Shown here: piece after piece, positions 42,810 through 52,476 of the stretch
Layout: the number at the start of each line of letters is the position of its first letter
How positions within the stretch are numbered: the stretch's first letter is position 1
Origin: Rubrivivax sp.
GTDB lineage: Bacteria > Pseudomonadota > Gammaproteobacteria > Burkholderiales > Burkholderiaceae_C
NCBI GenBank assembly: GCA_030653385.1
Contig: JAURZM010000057.1
Location: 1 to 64,000, forward strand
Direction: 5' to 3'
DNA length: 64,000 nucleotides
The notes under the pieces: model-generated
Database searches by the model: none
Told to the model about the DNA's origin: nothing
What the model saw: only the letters and a program-made list of their open reading frames with translations
Program-made: the position numbers and the translations under genes

Positions 42810-43465
42810 GCCACCACCGGCTCTTCGCGCAGCAGCCGCAGGGCCAACGCGATGAACAGCACGCCGCCCAGGCCATTGAGCACCTGCCGCACCCGCCCCG
42901 AAGCGCCCAGCCGCGACAGGCGCTCGGCCAGCGCCACCAGCAGCAGCAGGAACACCAGGCCTTGCAGCACGAACCACGCGCCCAGCAACAGGAAGGACAA
43001 GGTCTTGTCGGGTGACGTGGCCGGCACGAACTGCGGCAAAAAGGCGAGGAAGAAAAAAGCCACTTTCGGGTTCAGCACATTGGTCAACAGGCCGACCCGG
43101 AAGTCGGCGGCGAACGACCGCGACGGTGCCGGCACCACGTCTGGCAAAACCCCGGCACCCCCACGCCGAGCCTGGCGCAACATGCCCAGGCCCAGCCAGA
43201 TCAGGTAAGCCGCACCCACCCACTGGATGAGTGTGAAAGCCGCCGGCACCAGCGCCAACGCCGTCGCCAGCCCAAAGGCGGCAGCGAGTGCATGCACCAC
43301 GCAGCCGGCGTTGACGCCCAGCGCCGCTGCCACACCGGCACGTGCGCCACTTTGCAGCGTGCGGCTGACGGTGAGCAGGAAGTCGACACCGGGGGTGGCA
43401 TTCAGCAAGAACACCGCCAGGGCAAACACCGCCGCTTCGGCCGGCCCGGGCAAAAATGCCGTCAC
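42806..43465 (-). CDS. LysE/RhtB-family amino-acid exporter
   Basis: 219 residues with six hydrophobic helices and the family sequences [21 protein letters not shown] near the start and [23 protein letters not shown] in the middle. It exports amino acids such as homoserine, threonine or leucine relatives; the substrate is not predictable. The GTG start overlaps the thiolase stop (GTGA), which fixes it, and the stop overlaps the NTF2-like start. Confidence 0.92.
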   Translation of the reverse strand: MTAFLPGPAEAAVFALAVFLLNATPGVDFLLTVSRTLQSGARAGVAAALGVNAGCVVHALAAAFGLATALALVPAAFTLIQWVGAAYLIWLGLGMLRQARRGGAGVLPDVVPAPSRSFAADFRVGLLTNVLNPKVAFFFLAFLPQFVPATSPDKTLSFLLLGAWFVLQGLVFLLLLVALAERLSRLGASGRVRQVLNGLGGVLFIALALRLLREEPVVA

Positions 43466-44640
43466 AGCATCTCCACGGCCAGCGCCGTCGCTTCACCACC
43501 GCCGATGCACAGTGCCGCCATGCCACGTTTCTTGCCGTACTTGCGCAGGGCGCCCAGCAGCGTGACGACGATGCGCGCACCGCTGGCGCCGATGGGGTGG
43601 CCCAGCGCACACGCGCCGCCGTGCACGTTGACGATCTCGTGCGGCAGCTTGAATTCATCCATCGCAGCCATCGTGACGGCGGCAAAGGCTTCGTTCACCT
43701 CCCACAGATCCACCTGACCGGCCTGCCAGCCGGCCTTCGTCAGCACCTTGCGGATGGCCCCGGCCGGGGCGGTGGCAAACCACTGCGGCTCTTGAGCGTG
43801 CACCGCGTGGCTGACGATGCGGGCGATGGGCTTCAGGCCCATCTGCAGCGCCGTGCTTTCGCGCATCAAGACCAGTGCAGCGGCACCGTCGCTGATGCTG
43901 CTGGCGTTGGCGGCCGTGATGGTGCCGTCCTTCTTGAAGGCCGGCTTCAGGCCCGGAATCTTGTCGAGCTTGGCTTTGAAGGGCTGTTCGTCGAACTTGA
44001 TCACCGTGTCGCCACCGCGGCTGGCCAAGGTGACCGGCGCCATTTCCCAGTCGAAGCTGCCGTCTTCGTTGGCCTGTTTGGCGCGCGTGGTGGACGCGAT
44101 GGCGAAGGCATCCTGCGCTTCGCGGGTGAACTTGTACTTGTCCACACACTGCTCGGCAAACACGCCCATCGCCTTGCCACGTTCGTAGGCGTCTTCCAGG
44201 CCGTCCATGGCCATGTGGTCGAACAGTTGCGCGGCGCCGTACTTCACGCCCTTGCGCGCAAACATCAGGTGCGGGGCGTTGGTCATGCTTTCCATGCCGC
44301 CGGCGACCATCACGCTGGCGCTGCCGGCGGCCAGCATGTCGTGCGCGAACATCATCGCGCGCATGCCGCTGCCGCACATCTTGGTCAGCGTCACGGCGCC
44401 GGTGCTGTCGGGCAGCCCGGCCTTGCGCATGGCCTGCCGCGCGGGCGCCTGGCCCTGGCCGGCCATCAGGCAGTTGCCCAGCAGCACTTCGTCGATGCTG
44501 TCGCCGGGCACACCGGCACGTTCGACGGCGGCCTTCACGGCCACGGCGCCCAGCTCCCAGGCGGCGAGTGATGAATAGTCACCCAGCAGGCCACCGATGG
44601 GCGTGCGGGCGGCGGAAACGATGACGATGGAATCGGCCAT
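43462..44640 (-). CDS. Acetyl-CoA C-acetyltransferase (thiolase II)
   Basis: 392 residues. The thiolase signatures are complete: the acyl-enzyme Cys in [14 protein letters not shown], the [20 protein letters not shown] segment with its His, and the C-terminal catalytic Cys in [14 protein letters not shown]. It joins or splits acetoacetyl-CoA, a step for ketone-body use, PHB synthesis or leucine-derived acetoacetate. An AAGGAG site precedes the ATG, 24 bp after the aceK stop. Confidence 0.94.
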   Translation of the reverse strand: MADSIVIVSAARTPIGGLLGDYSSLAAWELGAVAVKAAVERAGVPGDSIDEVLLGNCLMAGQGQAPARQAMRKAGLPDSTGAVTLTKMCGSGMRAMMFAHDMLAAGSASVMVAGGMESMTNAPHLMFARKGVKYGAAQLFDHMAMDGLEDAYERGKAMGVFAEQCVDKYKFTREAQDAFAIASTTRAKQANEDGSFDWEMAPVTLASRGGDTVIKFDEQPFKAKLDKIPGLKPAFKKDGTITAANASSISDGAAALVLMRESTALQMGLKPIARIVSHAVHAQEPQWFATAPAGAIRKVLTKAGWQAGQVDLWEVNEAFAAVTMAAMDEFKLPHEIVNVHGGACALGHPIGASGARIVVTLLGALRKYGKKRGMAALCIGGGEATALAVEML

Positions 44641-44664
44641 GGAAAGCTCCTTGCAGAAAGAGGG

Positions 44665-46422
44665 TCAGGCGCGGGCCTGCAGCGTGAAGCGTTTGGACGC
44701 TTCGTAAGGGAACACATCGTGCACGTGCCCGGCCTGGATGCGTTCCTTGTGGCCCTGCCAGAAGTTGGCGTCCAGCAGGTCGGCATGGTGGGCCATGAAC
44801 ACGTCCTTGACGGCGTTGTTGCCCAGCAGAAAGGGCGCGAAAGTTTCGGGGAACACGTCTTTGGGGCCCACGGTGTACCAGACCTCGCCGCTCATCTCTT
44901 CTTCTTCGTTGCGCGGCGTGGGCACACGGCGGAAGTTGCAGTCGGTGAGGTATTCGATTTCGTCGTAGTCGTAGAACACCACCTTGCCATGGCGCGTGAC
45001 GCCGAAGTTCTTCCACAGCATGTCGCCGGGGAAGATGTTGGCCGCCACCAGGTCCTTGATGGCGTTGCCGTATTCGATCACCGCGTGCGTGATGCCTTCG
45101 GGCCCGGCTTCCTGCAGATAGATGTTGAGCGGGATCATGCGCCGCTCGATGTACAGGTGTTTGATGACCAGCGTGTCGCCGCTGTCTTCCAGCAGGCTGG
45201 GGCAGAAGTGCTTGATCTCGTGGATCAGTTCTGCTTCGAAGCGGTGGCGCGGAAAGGCCACGTTGCTGTACTCCAGCGTGTCGGCCATGCGGCCGACACG
45301 GTCGTGCTGCTTCACCAGCAAATATTTGCCCTTGATCTGCTCGCGCGTGGTGTCCTTCTGCGGCGGGTAGAAGTCCTTGATCAGCTTGAACACATAGGGA
45401 AACGACGGCAGGTCGAAGACCAGCATCACCATGCCCTTGATGCCGGGTGCGATGCGGAACTTGTCGGACGAATGGCGTTCGTGCGACAGCAGGTCGCGGT
45501 AGAACAGGTTCTTGCCGTGTTTCTGCAGGCCCAGCGCGTTGTACAGCTCGGCACGCGGCTTGCGCGGCATCAGCCCGCGCAGGAAATGCACGTAGGCCGA
45601 CGGAATCTCCATGTCCACCATGAAGTAGGCACGTGCGTAGCTGAAGATCATCAGCAGTTCGTCTTCGCCGAACAGCGCCGCGTCCACGAACAGCTTGCCC
45701 TCGGCCCCGTGCAGGATGGGCAAAGCCAACGGCGTTTCGTTGAAGCCGTTGATGATCTTGCCCACCAGGTAGGCGCCCTTGTTGCGATAGAACAGGCTGG
45801 ACAGCACCTGGATCTGGAAGTTGGCGCGCGGCCGGAAGCCTCCCAGTTCAGCCAGCATGGCCTGCACGATGTTGTCGACATCGCGGTCCAGGTCTTCGAA
45901 GTCGGGCGCCAGCTGGAAGTTGGTGACGATGCGCTTCCAGGTGTCGTGCAGCGTGTCCTTGGTCGGGTAGTAGGCGCGGTAGGTGGGCTTGGAGCCGGGT
46001 TCGTCGTTTTCGATGTACTCGGTGCTGACGGCAGGCCGCACGAAGATGAAGTCGTTCTTGAAGTAGCTGCGGTGCAGCAGCTTGGCCGTGACGCTGTTGA
46101 AGAAAGTCTCGGCCAGTTCGGGCTGGTGGTGGTCCACCAGCAGCCCGATGTAGTGCAGCTTGGCCTGCTGCCAGGTGTCCATCGACAGGCCGTCGATGTT
46201 GAATTCCTGGCGCAAGCGCAACACCGCTTCGTTGACACGCTGGTCGTAGAACTCGATGCGCTGCGCCTGCGCCAGCTGCTGGCCGTGCCAGTCGGCCTGC
46301 TCGAAGCGCTGCTTGGCCTGCGCGGTGGTCTCGCGGAACAGGCGGTAGTGGCGGTTGAAACCGTCGATCAGCGCCTGCGCGATGTCGAAGGCGCTGCGGT
46401 CGGTGAGCTTTTGCGGAAACAT
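44665..46422 (-). CDS. aceK: Isocitrate dehydrogenase kinase/phosphatase AceK
   Basis: 585 residues. It phosphorylates isocitrate dehydrogenase to divert isocitrate into the glyoxylate shunt during growth on acetate, and reverses this when needed. Typical segments are [19 protein letters not shown], the ATP-binding [22 protein letters not shown] and the C-terminal [21 protein letters not shown]. The start MFPQKLTD at 46422 fits; the longer frame up to 46503 is not conserved-looking. It heads the aceK-thiolase-rhtB-NTF2-acyl-CoA dehydrogenase run and ties in with the acetate operon at 7-15 kb. Confidence 0.95.
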   Translation of the reverse strand: MFPQKLTDRSAFDIAQALIDGFNRHYRLFRETTAQAKQRFEQADWHGQQLAQAQRIEFYDQRVNEAVLRLRQEFNIDGLSMDTWQQAKLHYIGLLVDHHQPELAETFFNSVTAKLLHRSYFKNDFIFVRPAVSTEYIENDEPGSKPTYRAYYPTKDTLHDTWKRIVTNFQLAPDFEDLDRDVDNIVQAMLAELGGFRPRANFQIQVLSSLFYRNKGAYLVGKIINGFNETPLALPILHGAEGKLFVDAALFGEDELLMIFSYARAYFMVDMEIPSAYVHFLRGLMPRKPRAELYNALGLQKHGKNLFYRDLLSHERHSSDKFRIAPGIKGMVMLVFDLPSFPYVFKLIKDFYPPQKDTTREQIKGKYLLVKQHDRVGRMADTLEYSNVAFPRHRFEAELIHEIKHFCPSLLEDSGDTLVIKHLYIERRMIPLNIYLQEAGPEGITHAVIEYGNAIKDLVAANIFPGDMLWKNFGVTRHGKVVFYDYDEIEYLTDCNFRRVPTPRNEEEEMSGEVWYTVGPKDVFPETFAPFLLGNNAVKDVFMAHHADLLDANFWQGHKERIQAGHVHDVFPYEASKRFTLQARA

Positions 46423-46499
46423 CGTGGGCCGCAGTGTAGACAGCCGGCGCTGGCAGGGTGCACTGGCCGGGTGCAGCGCCGCCCGCCAGGCGCGGCCGG

Positions 46500-47840
46500 T
46501 CAACGCACCAGGCAGGGCCGCTTGGGGTCGAAGCGCCAGCCCGGCACCAGGTGCTGCATGGCCAGCGCGTCGTCGCGTGCGCCCAGGCCGTGTTGCAGGT
46601 AGAGCTGGTGCGCGGCCTGCACCTGGTCCATGTCCAGCTCGATGCCCAGGCCGGGTTTTTTCGGCACCTGCACCAGGCCGCCTTCGATCAACAAGGGCTG
46701 CTTCGTCAGGCGCTGGCCGTCCTGCCAGATCCAGTGCGTGTCGATCGCCGTCACGCGGCCCGGCGCTGCGGCGGCCACGTGCGTGAACATGGCCAGCGAG
46801 ACGTCGAAGTGGTTGTTGCTGTGCGAGCCCCAGGTCAGGCCCCAGTCGCGGCAGGTTTGCGCCACACGCACGCTGCCGGCCAGGGTCCAGAAATGCGGGT
46901 CGGCCAGCGGAATGTCCACCGCCTGCAAAGACAAGGCATGCACCAGCTGCCGCCAGTCGGTGGCCACCATATTGGTCGCGGTGGGCAGGCCGGTGGCGCG
47001 GCGGAATTCGGCCATCACCTCGCGGCCCGAAAAGCCGCCTTCGGCACCGCAGGGGTCTTCGGCATACGCCAGCACACCGTGCAGGTCACGCAGCACCCGC
47101 ACCGCGTCCTTCAGCAACCAGCCGCCGTTGGGGTCGAGCGTGATGCGGGCCTGCGGAAAACGTTCGTGCAGCGCACGGATGGCGTCCACCTCGGCTTCGG
47201 GGGCCAGCACACCACCCTTGAGCTTGAAGTCTTCGAAACCGTAGCGGGCCTGCGCCGCTTCGGCCAGTTGCACCACGGCCTCGGGTGTCAGCGCCGGCTG
47301 GTGGCGCAATTGCAGCCAGTTGTCGCCTTCGGCTTTGCTGTCCGCTTCCACGTAAGGCAGACCACTGCCGCGGTGGTCGCCCACGTAGAACAGGTAACCC
47401 AGCATGCGCACCGCGTCACGCTGCTGGCCTTCACCCAGCAGCGCCGCCACCGGCACACCCAGGTGCTGACCCATCAGGTCGAGCAGTGCCGCTTCGATGG
47501 CGGTGACGGCGTGGATGGTGGTGCGCAGGTCGAAGGTCTGCTGCCCGCGCCCACCGGCATCGCGGTTGGCAAAGGCCTGGCGCATCTGCTCGAGCACGGC
47601 CTGCAGCTCGCCGATGCTGCGCCCTTCGACCAGCGGGCGTGAGTCTTCCAGCGTCTGCCGGATCGCTTCGCCACCCGGCACCTCACCCACGCCATGGTGA
47701 CCGGCGCTGTCGGTCACGATGACCAGGTTGCGCGTGAAAAACGGGGCATGTGCACCGGACAGGTTGAGCAGCATGCCGTCACGGCCGGCGACCGGGATCA
47801 CCTGCAACTGGCGGACGCGGGGTGTGGTGTTCACCTTCAT
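46500..47840 (-). CDS. gudD: Glucarate dehydratase
   Basis: 446 residues of the enolase superfamily, which dehydrates D-glucarate to 5-keto-4-deoxyglucarate. The KxK base motif in [12 protein letters not shown], the metal Asp in [11 protein letters not shown], the Glu in YAEDPCG and the His region [16 protein letters not shown] are clear. The N-terminal cap ([20 protein letters not shown]) is the usual GudD one. No aldolase or glucarate transporter is nearby. The ATG overlaps the carbonic anhydrase stop (ATGA), an unusual pairing. Confidence 0.94.
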   Translation of the reverse strand: MKVNTTPRVRQLQVIPVAGRDGMLLNLSGAHAPFFTRNLVIVTDSAGHHGVGEVPGGEAIRQTLEDSRPLVEGRSIGELQAVLEQMRQAFANRDAGGRGQQTFDLRTTIHAVTAIEAALLDLMGQHLGVPVAALLGEGQQRDAVRMLGYLFYVGDHRGSGLPYVEADSKAEGDNWLQLRHQPALTPEAVVQLAEAAQARYGFEDFKLKGGVLAPEAEVDAIRALHERFPQARITLDPNGGWLLKDAVRVLRDLHGVLAYAEDPCGAEGGFSGREVMAEFRRATGLPTATNMVATDWRQLVHALSLQAVDIPLADPHFWTLAGSVRVAQTCRDWGLTWGSHSNNHFDVSLAMFTHVAAAAPGRVTAIDTHWIWQDGQRLTKQPLLIEGGLVQVPKKPGLGIELDMDQVQAAHQLYLQHGLGARDDALAMQHLVPGWRFDPKRPCLVR

Positions 47841-48559
47841 GTGCCTCCAGGCCCGAACTGCGTGTCCGCGTCGTCGGCCAGTTCATCGGCTGCATTGCCC
47901 GGCACCACGTCGCTGCGCGGGTAGCGCTTCAGCGCCGCGGCAAAGACGTCGACCACCACCTCGGGCCGGTCCATCGTGACGTTCAGGTTCTTCAGCAGGC
48001 CGTCTTTCAAGCCGTAGACCCAGCCATGCACTGCTACCGGCTGGCCACGCGCCCAGGCGTCCTGCAGCACGGTGGACAAGGCCACGTTGCCCACCTGTTC
48101 GATGACGTTCATCTCGCACAGGATGTCTTCCTGCTCGTCGGGTGGCAGGTGGTCCAGGCGCTTGCGGTGGCGCAGGCGCACGTCCTGCACGTGGCGCAGC
48201 CAGTTGTCGGCCAGCCCGACGCGGATGCCACGCATCGCCGCACGCACACCGGCGCAGCCGTAGTGGCCGACGACGATGATGTGCTTGACCTTCAGGTGTT
48301 CCACCGCGAACTGGATGGTGCTCAGCGCGTTCAGGTCGCTGTGCACCACCACGTTGGCGACGTTGCGGTGCACAAACACCTCACCCGGGTCCAGGCCGGT
48401 GATCTCGTTGGCCGGCACACGGCTGTCGGCGCAGCCGATCCACATGTAGCGTGGTGTCTGCTGCTGCGCCAGGCGCGTGAAAAAGCCGGGTTCGCGCTGT
48501 TCGGTGGCCGCCGCCCAGCGGCGGTTGTTGCCCAGCAGTTCGTGCAGTTTGTTGCTCAA
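47837..48559 (-). CDS. can: Beta-class carbonic anhydrase
   Basis: 240 residues. The zinc ligands are in [13 protein letters not shown] and [14 protein letters not shown], and the dyad Asp-Arg is intact. It interconverts CO2 and bicarbonate, needed by carboxylases. I place the start at TTG 48559 ([15 protein letters not shown]), where homologues begin and where AAAGG lies about 9 bp before; longer GTG starts at 48595 or 48619 are possible. A CATAAT box on the minus strand at about 48589 would be a suitable -10 for that start. Its stop overlaps the gudD start. Confidence 0.9.
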   Translation of the reverse strand: MSNKLHELLGNNRRWAAATEQREPGFFTRLAQQQTPRYMWIGCADSRVPANEITGLDPGEVFVHRNVANVVVHSDLNALSTIQFAVEHLKVKHIIVVGHYGCAGVRAAMRGIRVGLADNWLRHVQDVRLRHRKRLDHLPPDEQEDILCEMNVIEQVGNVALSTVLQDAWARGQPVAVHGWVYGLKDGLLKNLNVTMDRPEVVVDVFAAALKRYPRSDVVPGNAADELADDADTQFGPGGT

Positions 48560-48634
48560 GTCGGGGCCTTTGTGACTGGGCTGAATTATGGCCACCGAAC
48601 CAGCACCGGTCGCCCGCACCGGGGCACGGCCCGC

Positions 48635-49108
48635 TCAGTCGGGCTGGAAGCGGATGCGGGCCTGCAGTGCCAGGACGGCCGCCTGCAGGTCCTTCAAACC
48701 CTGAGGACCGGCGCCTTCGCGGCTGAAAACCTGCTTGGCCTGGTCAGCGCGCGTGATGCGCAGTGTGGTCCAGGCACCGTCTTGCAGCGTGGCGTCGGCG
48801 TATTCGTCCTGCCAGGCGAAAAAGCCCTGCGCCACGGCCAGGCGGGCGATGGCATCGAAGTCGGCCGACGTCACCACGCCGCGGCTGACGCGGTCTTGCG
48901 TGCGGTGACGCGCCTTGCCGGTCACGGTGAGTTGCGCCGTGCCGTCGCGCTGCAGCTCCAGCACGCTGCCGGTGGCGCAGCCGAAGCAGTCGCGCTCGAG
49001 CACGATGTGCGTGATGTCGCGGCCAGCATTGGCGGTCTGGGCGGCGGCCGGCGACGCAGCGGGTGCCGCGCAACTGCTCAGTGCAGCTGCCGCGGCCCAC
49101 ACCGCCAT
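48635..49108 (-). CDS. DUF6438-type lipoprotein
   Basis: 157 residues. The N-terminus is a lipoprotein signal (VWAAAAALSSC), so the protein should be anchored in a membrane facing the periplasm. The mature part begins ITHIVLERDCFGCATGSVLELQ and ends AGPQGLKDLQAAVLALQARI, which I associate with DUF6438. The paired Cys in DCFGC could form a disulfide. Function unknown. The start is taken at ATG 49108; a GTG three bases earlier is possible and the ribosome site is weak. It is divergent from the protease gene. Confidence 0.65.
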   Translation of the reverse strand: MAVWAAAAALSSCAAPAASPAAAQTANAGRDITHIVLERDCFGCATGSVLELQRDGTAQLTVTGKARHRTQDRVSRGVVTSADFDAIARLAVAQGFFAWQDEYADATLQDGAWTTLRITRADQAKQVFSREGAGPQGLKDLQAAVLALQARIRFQPD

Positions 49109-49350
49109 CACGCTTCGCAGAAGACGTATCAGCGGTGGTTCAAGACCTTGGCACGGCACGAAAGCACTCCCCGGGGCCGCAGCGGCCCAACTGGTGCAAG
49201 GGATCGTACACATTGCCTGCCCCCGCCCTGCGGATGTAGTCTGGCCCGCGACAGCGCTCGGCCCACGAAGCCAGCGGCCGCTGCACCCCGTGCACCGAGC
49301 AGGTTTCCTGCTCGTCCGCACGAACCCCAGAACCTGAAGAGGAGCCCCGC

Positions 49351-52300
49351 ATGGACCCGCGTTGTTCGCAGACTGCACCCCCGGCCCTGTCACCCCCCCC
49401 GCAGTCAGGGGGGGCAGGCCGCAGCGGCGGCAGGCGCTGGCCACAAAGGCTCGTGACCCTGGCGGTGGTGGCCTGCACCTGGGCGGCCTGGGCCCCGGCG
49501 GCCCACGCACAAGCCAGCGCCCGTGCCACGGCCGGCAACGCGGCCGCTGCGCACCCCAGCACCGCCTTCTGGCGCGACGCGGGGGCCCAGCTGGCCGCCA
49601 CGTCCAGTCGCGGCACAGCGCCTGCCGTGCGCGCTTCGCGCCTGCGCGCCACCACGCTGGACCGCCTGAGCATGGCCGCGCAACTGGCCAGCGCCCCGAT
49701 GGAAGGCAGCACCGCTGCGCGGCAGAGCCCGCTGGTGATTGCACTGCCCAGCCCGGACGGCAGCTTCCAGCGTTTCCAGATCGTCGAGTCGCCGATCATG
49801 GAAGCCGGCCTGGCCGCGCGCCACCCGCACATCAAGACCTACGCCGGTCGTGGTGTCGACGACCGTTCGGCCACGCTGCGCATGGACATCTCGCAGCTGG
49901 GCCTGCACGCCTCGGTGCGGTCCACCGCCGGCGCCTGGTACATCGACCCCTACTACCACCTGGACGACAGCGTTTACGCCAGCTACTGGCGGCGCGACAC
50001 CATTCGGCCGCGCATGTCCTTTGCCGAGCCCTTCATCGGCCAGGCGCAGCTGAACCTGCAACGCGGCCGCTACCGCGCTGCCGACACCGTTCAGGTGCAG
50101 GGCGTGGGCTTCGTGCCCGGTTCGCAGGTGACGGTCACGGTGCGCAACCCCGAAACCGATGCCAGCGCGCGCCAGACGCTGTTTGCCAGCGCCGGCCCAG
50201 ACGGCACCTTGTCGACCACGCTGACCGCCGAGCCCTACAAGAACCTGGGCTCCTACGAAGTCAGCGCCAGCGACGGCCGCAGCACCGCCACCGCCATGTA
50301 CCACGTGGTGGGTGACCGCGAACCGCTGATGGCGTCGGTGGGCAACGAGTTGCGCATCTACCGCCTGGCGCTGCTGACCGACCCCGCCTACGCCAGCTAT
50401 TTCGGCGGCGCGGCCAACGTGACGGCGGCCAAGGTGGCGCTGGTCAATCGCGTGACGCAGATCTACGAAGACGAAACCTCGATCCGCATGGTGCTGATCG
50501 CGGGCAACGACGCGCTCAACCTGGACACCGCGGCGCTGTTCTCGGGCGCCAACGGGCCCTGCGGCGGCACCGCCTGTTACCCCAGCGCCAGCGTCAGTTG
50601 CAGCGGCACCACGCTGACCCGCACCCGCATCGTCATCGGCCTGCTGGCCGGGGCCAGCAACTTCGACATCGGCCACATCGCGGTGGGCGCGGGCGGCGGC
50701 GGCGTGGCCAGCCTGGGTGTCGTGGGTGGCAACAACAAGGCACAAGGTTGCACCGGCCTGCCCACACCGGTGGGCGATGTGTTTGCGGTCGACTACGTGG
50801 CACACGAAATGGGCCACCAGTTTGCCGGCAACCACACCTTCAACGGCACCGTGGGCAGCTGCTCGGGTGGCAACCGCAGCGCCAACAACTCGGTCGAACC
50901 GGGCAGCGGTTCGTCGATCATGGCCTATGCCGGCATCTGCAGCAGCGACAACCTGCAGAGCAACAGCGACCCCTACTGGTCGCAGCGCAGCTTCGACGAG
51001 ATCGTGACCCTGACCTCGTCGGCCGAAAGCAACATCAGCGAAGTGCAGCAGGCCGCACTCACCGGCTTCACGGCCAACGGCCAGCAGTTCGTGCTGCGCT
51101 ACAACGGCGCCGACTCGGCAGCCATCGTGCGCGGCACCAACTTCACCACGGCCGGCATCCAGGCCGCCGTGCAAGGCATTGCCGGCTGGCCGGCCGGCGC
51201 CACCGCCACCGTCAGCGGGCTCACCGACACCGGCTTCACGGTCAGCTTCGGCGGCACCTTGGCGGGTGTCAACGCCAGTGAACTGCAGCTGCTGGGCTGC
51301 ACAAGCGGCTGCAGCGGCTATGTCGGCGAGATCGCCAAGGGCGGCGCCACCACACGCCGCGGTGGCAGCGTGGTGGCCACCGGCAACACAGCACCGGTGG
51401 TCAGCGCGCCGGCCGAGTTCACCATCCCCGTGCGCACGCCTTTTGCCCTGACCGGCAGCGCCACCGACGCGGACGCCGACACCTTGACCTACATGTGGGA
51501 GCAGACCGACCGCGGCGGCACCACCGGCACCGGCCTCGTCAGCAACACCAAGCTCAACGGCCCGCTGTTCCGCCAGTTCGGCACCCGCCAGGTGGTCAGT
51601 GACGCGACGCAGTACGCGCCGCCCGGGCAGAACGCCACCACCGGCAACCCGACGCGTGTGTTCCCCGACCTGCCGCAGCTGCTGATCAACAACACCAATG
51701 CAGAAACCGGCAGCTGCCCCACCGTGTCGGGCTCGCCCACGGCGGCGCAGACCGACTGTTATTCCGAGTTCCTGCCCACCGCCGCCTACGTCGGTGTTGC
51801 CGGTGTCAACGCCAGCCCGGCGGCACTGAACTTCAAGCTCACCGCACGCGACGGCCGTGGCGGCGTGAACAGCGCCGCCACGCGGCTGGTGCTGGCACCG
51901 TCGGCCGGGCCTTTCCTGGTGACCGCGCCCAACACGGCGGTGAGTTTCGACGCCGGTTCCAACCAGCTCGTGAGCTGGAGCGTGGCCAACACCGACGCCG
52001 CGCCGGTGAACACGGCCAACGTGAAGATCACGCTGTCGCTGGACGGTGGCAACACCTACCCGCTGGTGCTGGCCGCCAGCACCGCCAACAATGGCAGCCG
52101 CACGGTGAAGCTGCCCAACGTGGGCAGCACGCAGGCGCGGGTGAAGGTCGAAGCGCTGGGCAATGTGTTTTTCGACGTCTCCAACGCCAACTTCACGATC
52201 GTCCTGAACGGTGACCTGAACGGCGACAACGCGGTCGACTGCGCCGACCTGGAGATCGTGCGGGCGTCCTTCGGCCTGTCGCCCGGCCAGCCAGGTTACG

Positions 52301-52401
52301 ACCCGCGTGCCGACGTCAACGGCGACGGCGTCGTCAATGCCGCCGACTCGGCCTTCGTGGCCGCGCGGTTGACCATCCGCAACCGCTGCGCGCGCGAGTA
52401 G
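49351..52401 (+). CDS. Secreted reprolysin-like metalloprotease with C-terminal dockerin
   Basis: 1016 residues. A long basic n-region and signal helix end near residue 54 (VACTWAAWAPAAHAQA). A propeptide-like region and a small beta domain (about 230-310) precede the catalytic domain (about 320-560) with the zinc site HEMGHQFAGNH (His485, Glu486, His489, His495). Then come beta-sandwich domains, and a dockerin at about 950-1010 with two calcium loops (DLNGDNAVDCADL and DVNGDGVVNAADS). It is a clear exported M12B-like peptidase. No cohesin protein is visible here. A GAGGAG site precedes the ATG. A C8 and a G7 tract lie within codons 15-22. Confidence 0.9.
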   Translation: MDPRCSQTAPPALSPPPQSGGAGRSGGRRWPQRLVTLAVVACTWAAWAPAAHAQASARATAGNAAAAHPSTAFWRDAGAQLAATSSRGTAPAVRASRLRATTLDRLSMAAQLASAPMEGSTAARQSPLVIALPSPDGSFQRFQIVESPIMEAGLAARHPHIKTYAGRGVDDRSATLRMDISQLGLHASVRSTAGAWYIDPYYHLDDSVYASYWRRDTIRPRMSFAEPFIGQAQLNLQRGRYRAADTVQVQGVGFVPGSQVTVTVRNPETDASARQTLFASAGPDGTLSTTLTAEPYKNLGSYEVSASDGRSTATAMYHVVGDREPLMASVGNELRIYRLALLTDPAYASYFGGAANVTAAKVALVNRVTQIYEDETSIRMVLIAGNDALNLDTAALFSGANGPCGGTACYPSASVSCSGTTLTRTRIVIGLLAGASNFDIGHIAVGAGGGGVASLGVVGGNNKAQGCTGLPTPVGDVFAVDYVAHEMGHQFAGNHTFNGTVGSCSGGNRSANNSVEPGSGSSIMAYAGICSSDNLQSNSDPYWSQRSFDEIVTLTSSAESNISEVQQAALTGFTANGQQFVLRYNGADSAAIVRGTNFTTAGIQAAVQGIAGWPAGATATVSGLTDTGFTVSFGGTLAGVNASELQLLGCTSGCSGYVGEIAKGGATTRRGGSVVATGNTAPVVSAPAEFTIPVRTPFALTGSATDADADTLTYMWEQTDRGGTTGTGLVSNTKLNGPLFRQFGTRQVVSDATQYAPPGQNATTGNPTRVFPDLPQLLINNTNAETGSCPTVSGSPTAAQTDCYSEFLPTAAYVGVAGVNASPAALNFKLTARDGRGGVNSAATRLVLAPSAGPFLVTAPNTAVSFDAGSNQLVSWSVANTDAAPVNTANVKITLSLDGGNTYPLVLAASTANNGSRTVKLPNVGSTQARVKVEALGNVFFDVSNANFTIVLNGDLNGDNAVDCADLEIVRASFGLSPGQPGYDPRADVNGDGVVNAADSAFVAARLTIRNRCARE
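49393..49414. repeat. C8/G7 homopolymer pair inside the protease signal region
   Basis: A run of eight C (49393-49400) and a run of seven G (49408-49414), separated by seven bases, lie within codons 15-22 of the protease. They can pair as a 7-bp G-C stem with a 7-nt loop close to the start codon. Slippage in either run would shift the frame, and the hairpin could limit translation. Confidence 0.6.
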
Positions 52402-52425
52402 GCCACACCCGCCGGCCATGAAAGA

Positions 52426-52456
52426 GGGGCCTGCTGCACGCGGTGCAGCAGGCCCC
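52426..52456. terminator. Bidirectional terminator between protease and isovaleryl-CoA dehydrogenase
   Basis: A perfect 14-bp stem (GGGGCCTGCTGCAC / GTGCAGCAGGCCCC) with a 3-nt loop lies between two convergent genes, 24 bp past the protease stop and 20 bp past the dehydrogenase stop. A short TGTTTT follows on the plus strand and CTTTC on the minus strand. The strong stem and position make it the clearest intrinsic-type terminator in the window. Confidence 0.8.
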
Positions 52457-52476
52457 TGCTGTTTTGGGCGCTGCGC

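Noticed and set aside
40443-43685. Long in-frame extensions upstream of the DUF2868 and NTF2-like starts
   Set aside because: The added residues are Arg/Ala/Gly-rich and overlap upstream genes, and the shorter starts match coupling or conserved sequence.
49405-52419. Minus-strand frame of 1004 codons opposite the protease
   Set aside because: The protease has an exact zinc motif, dockerin and ribosome site; the opposite frame is Gly/His/Val-rich without domains.
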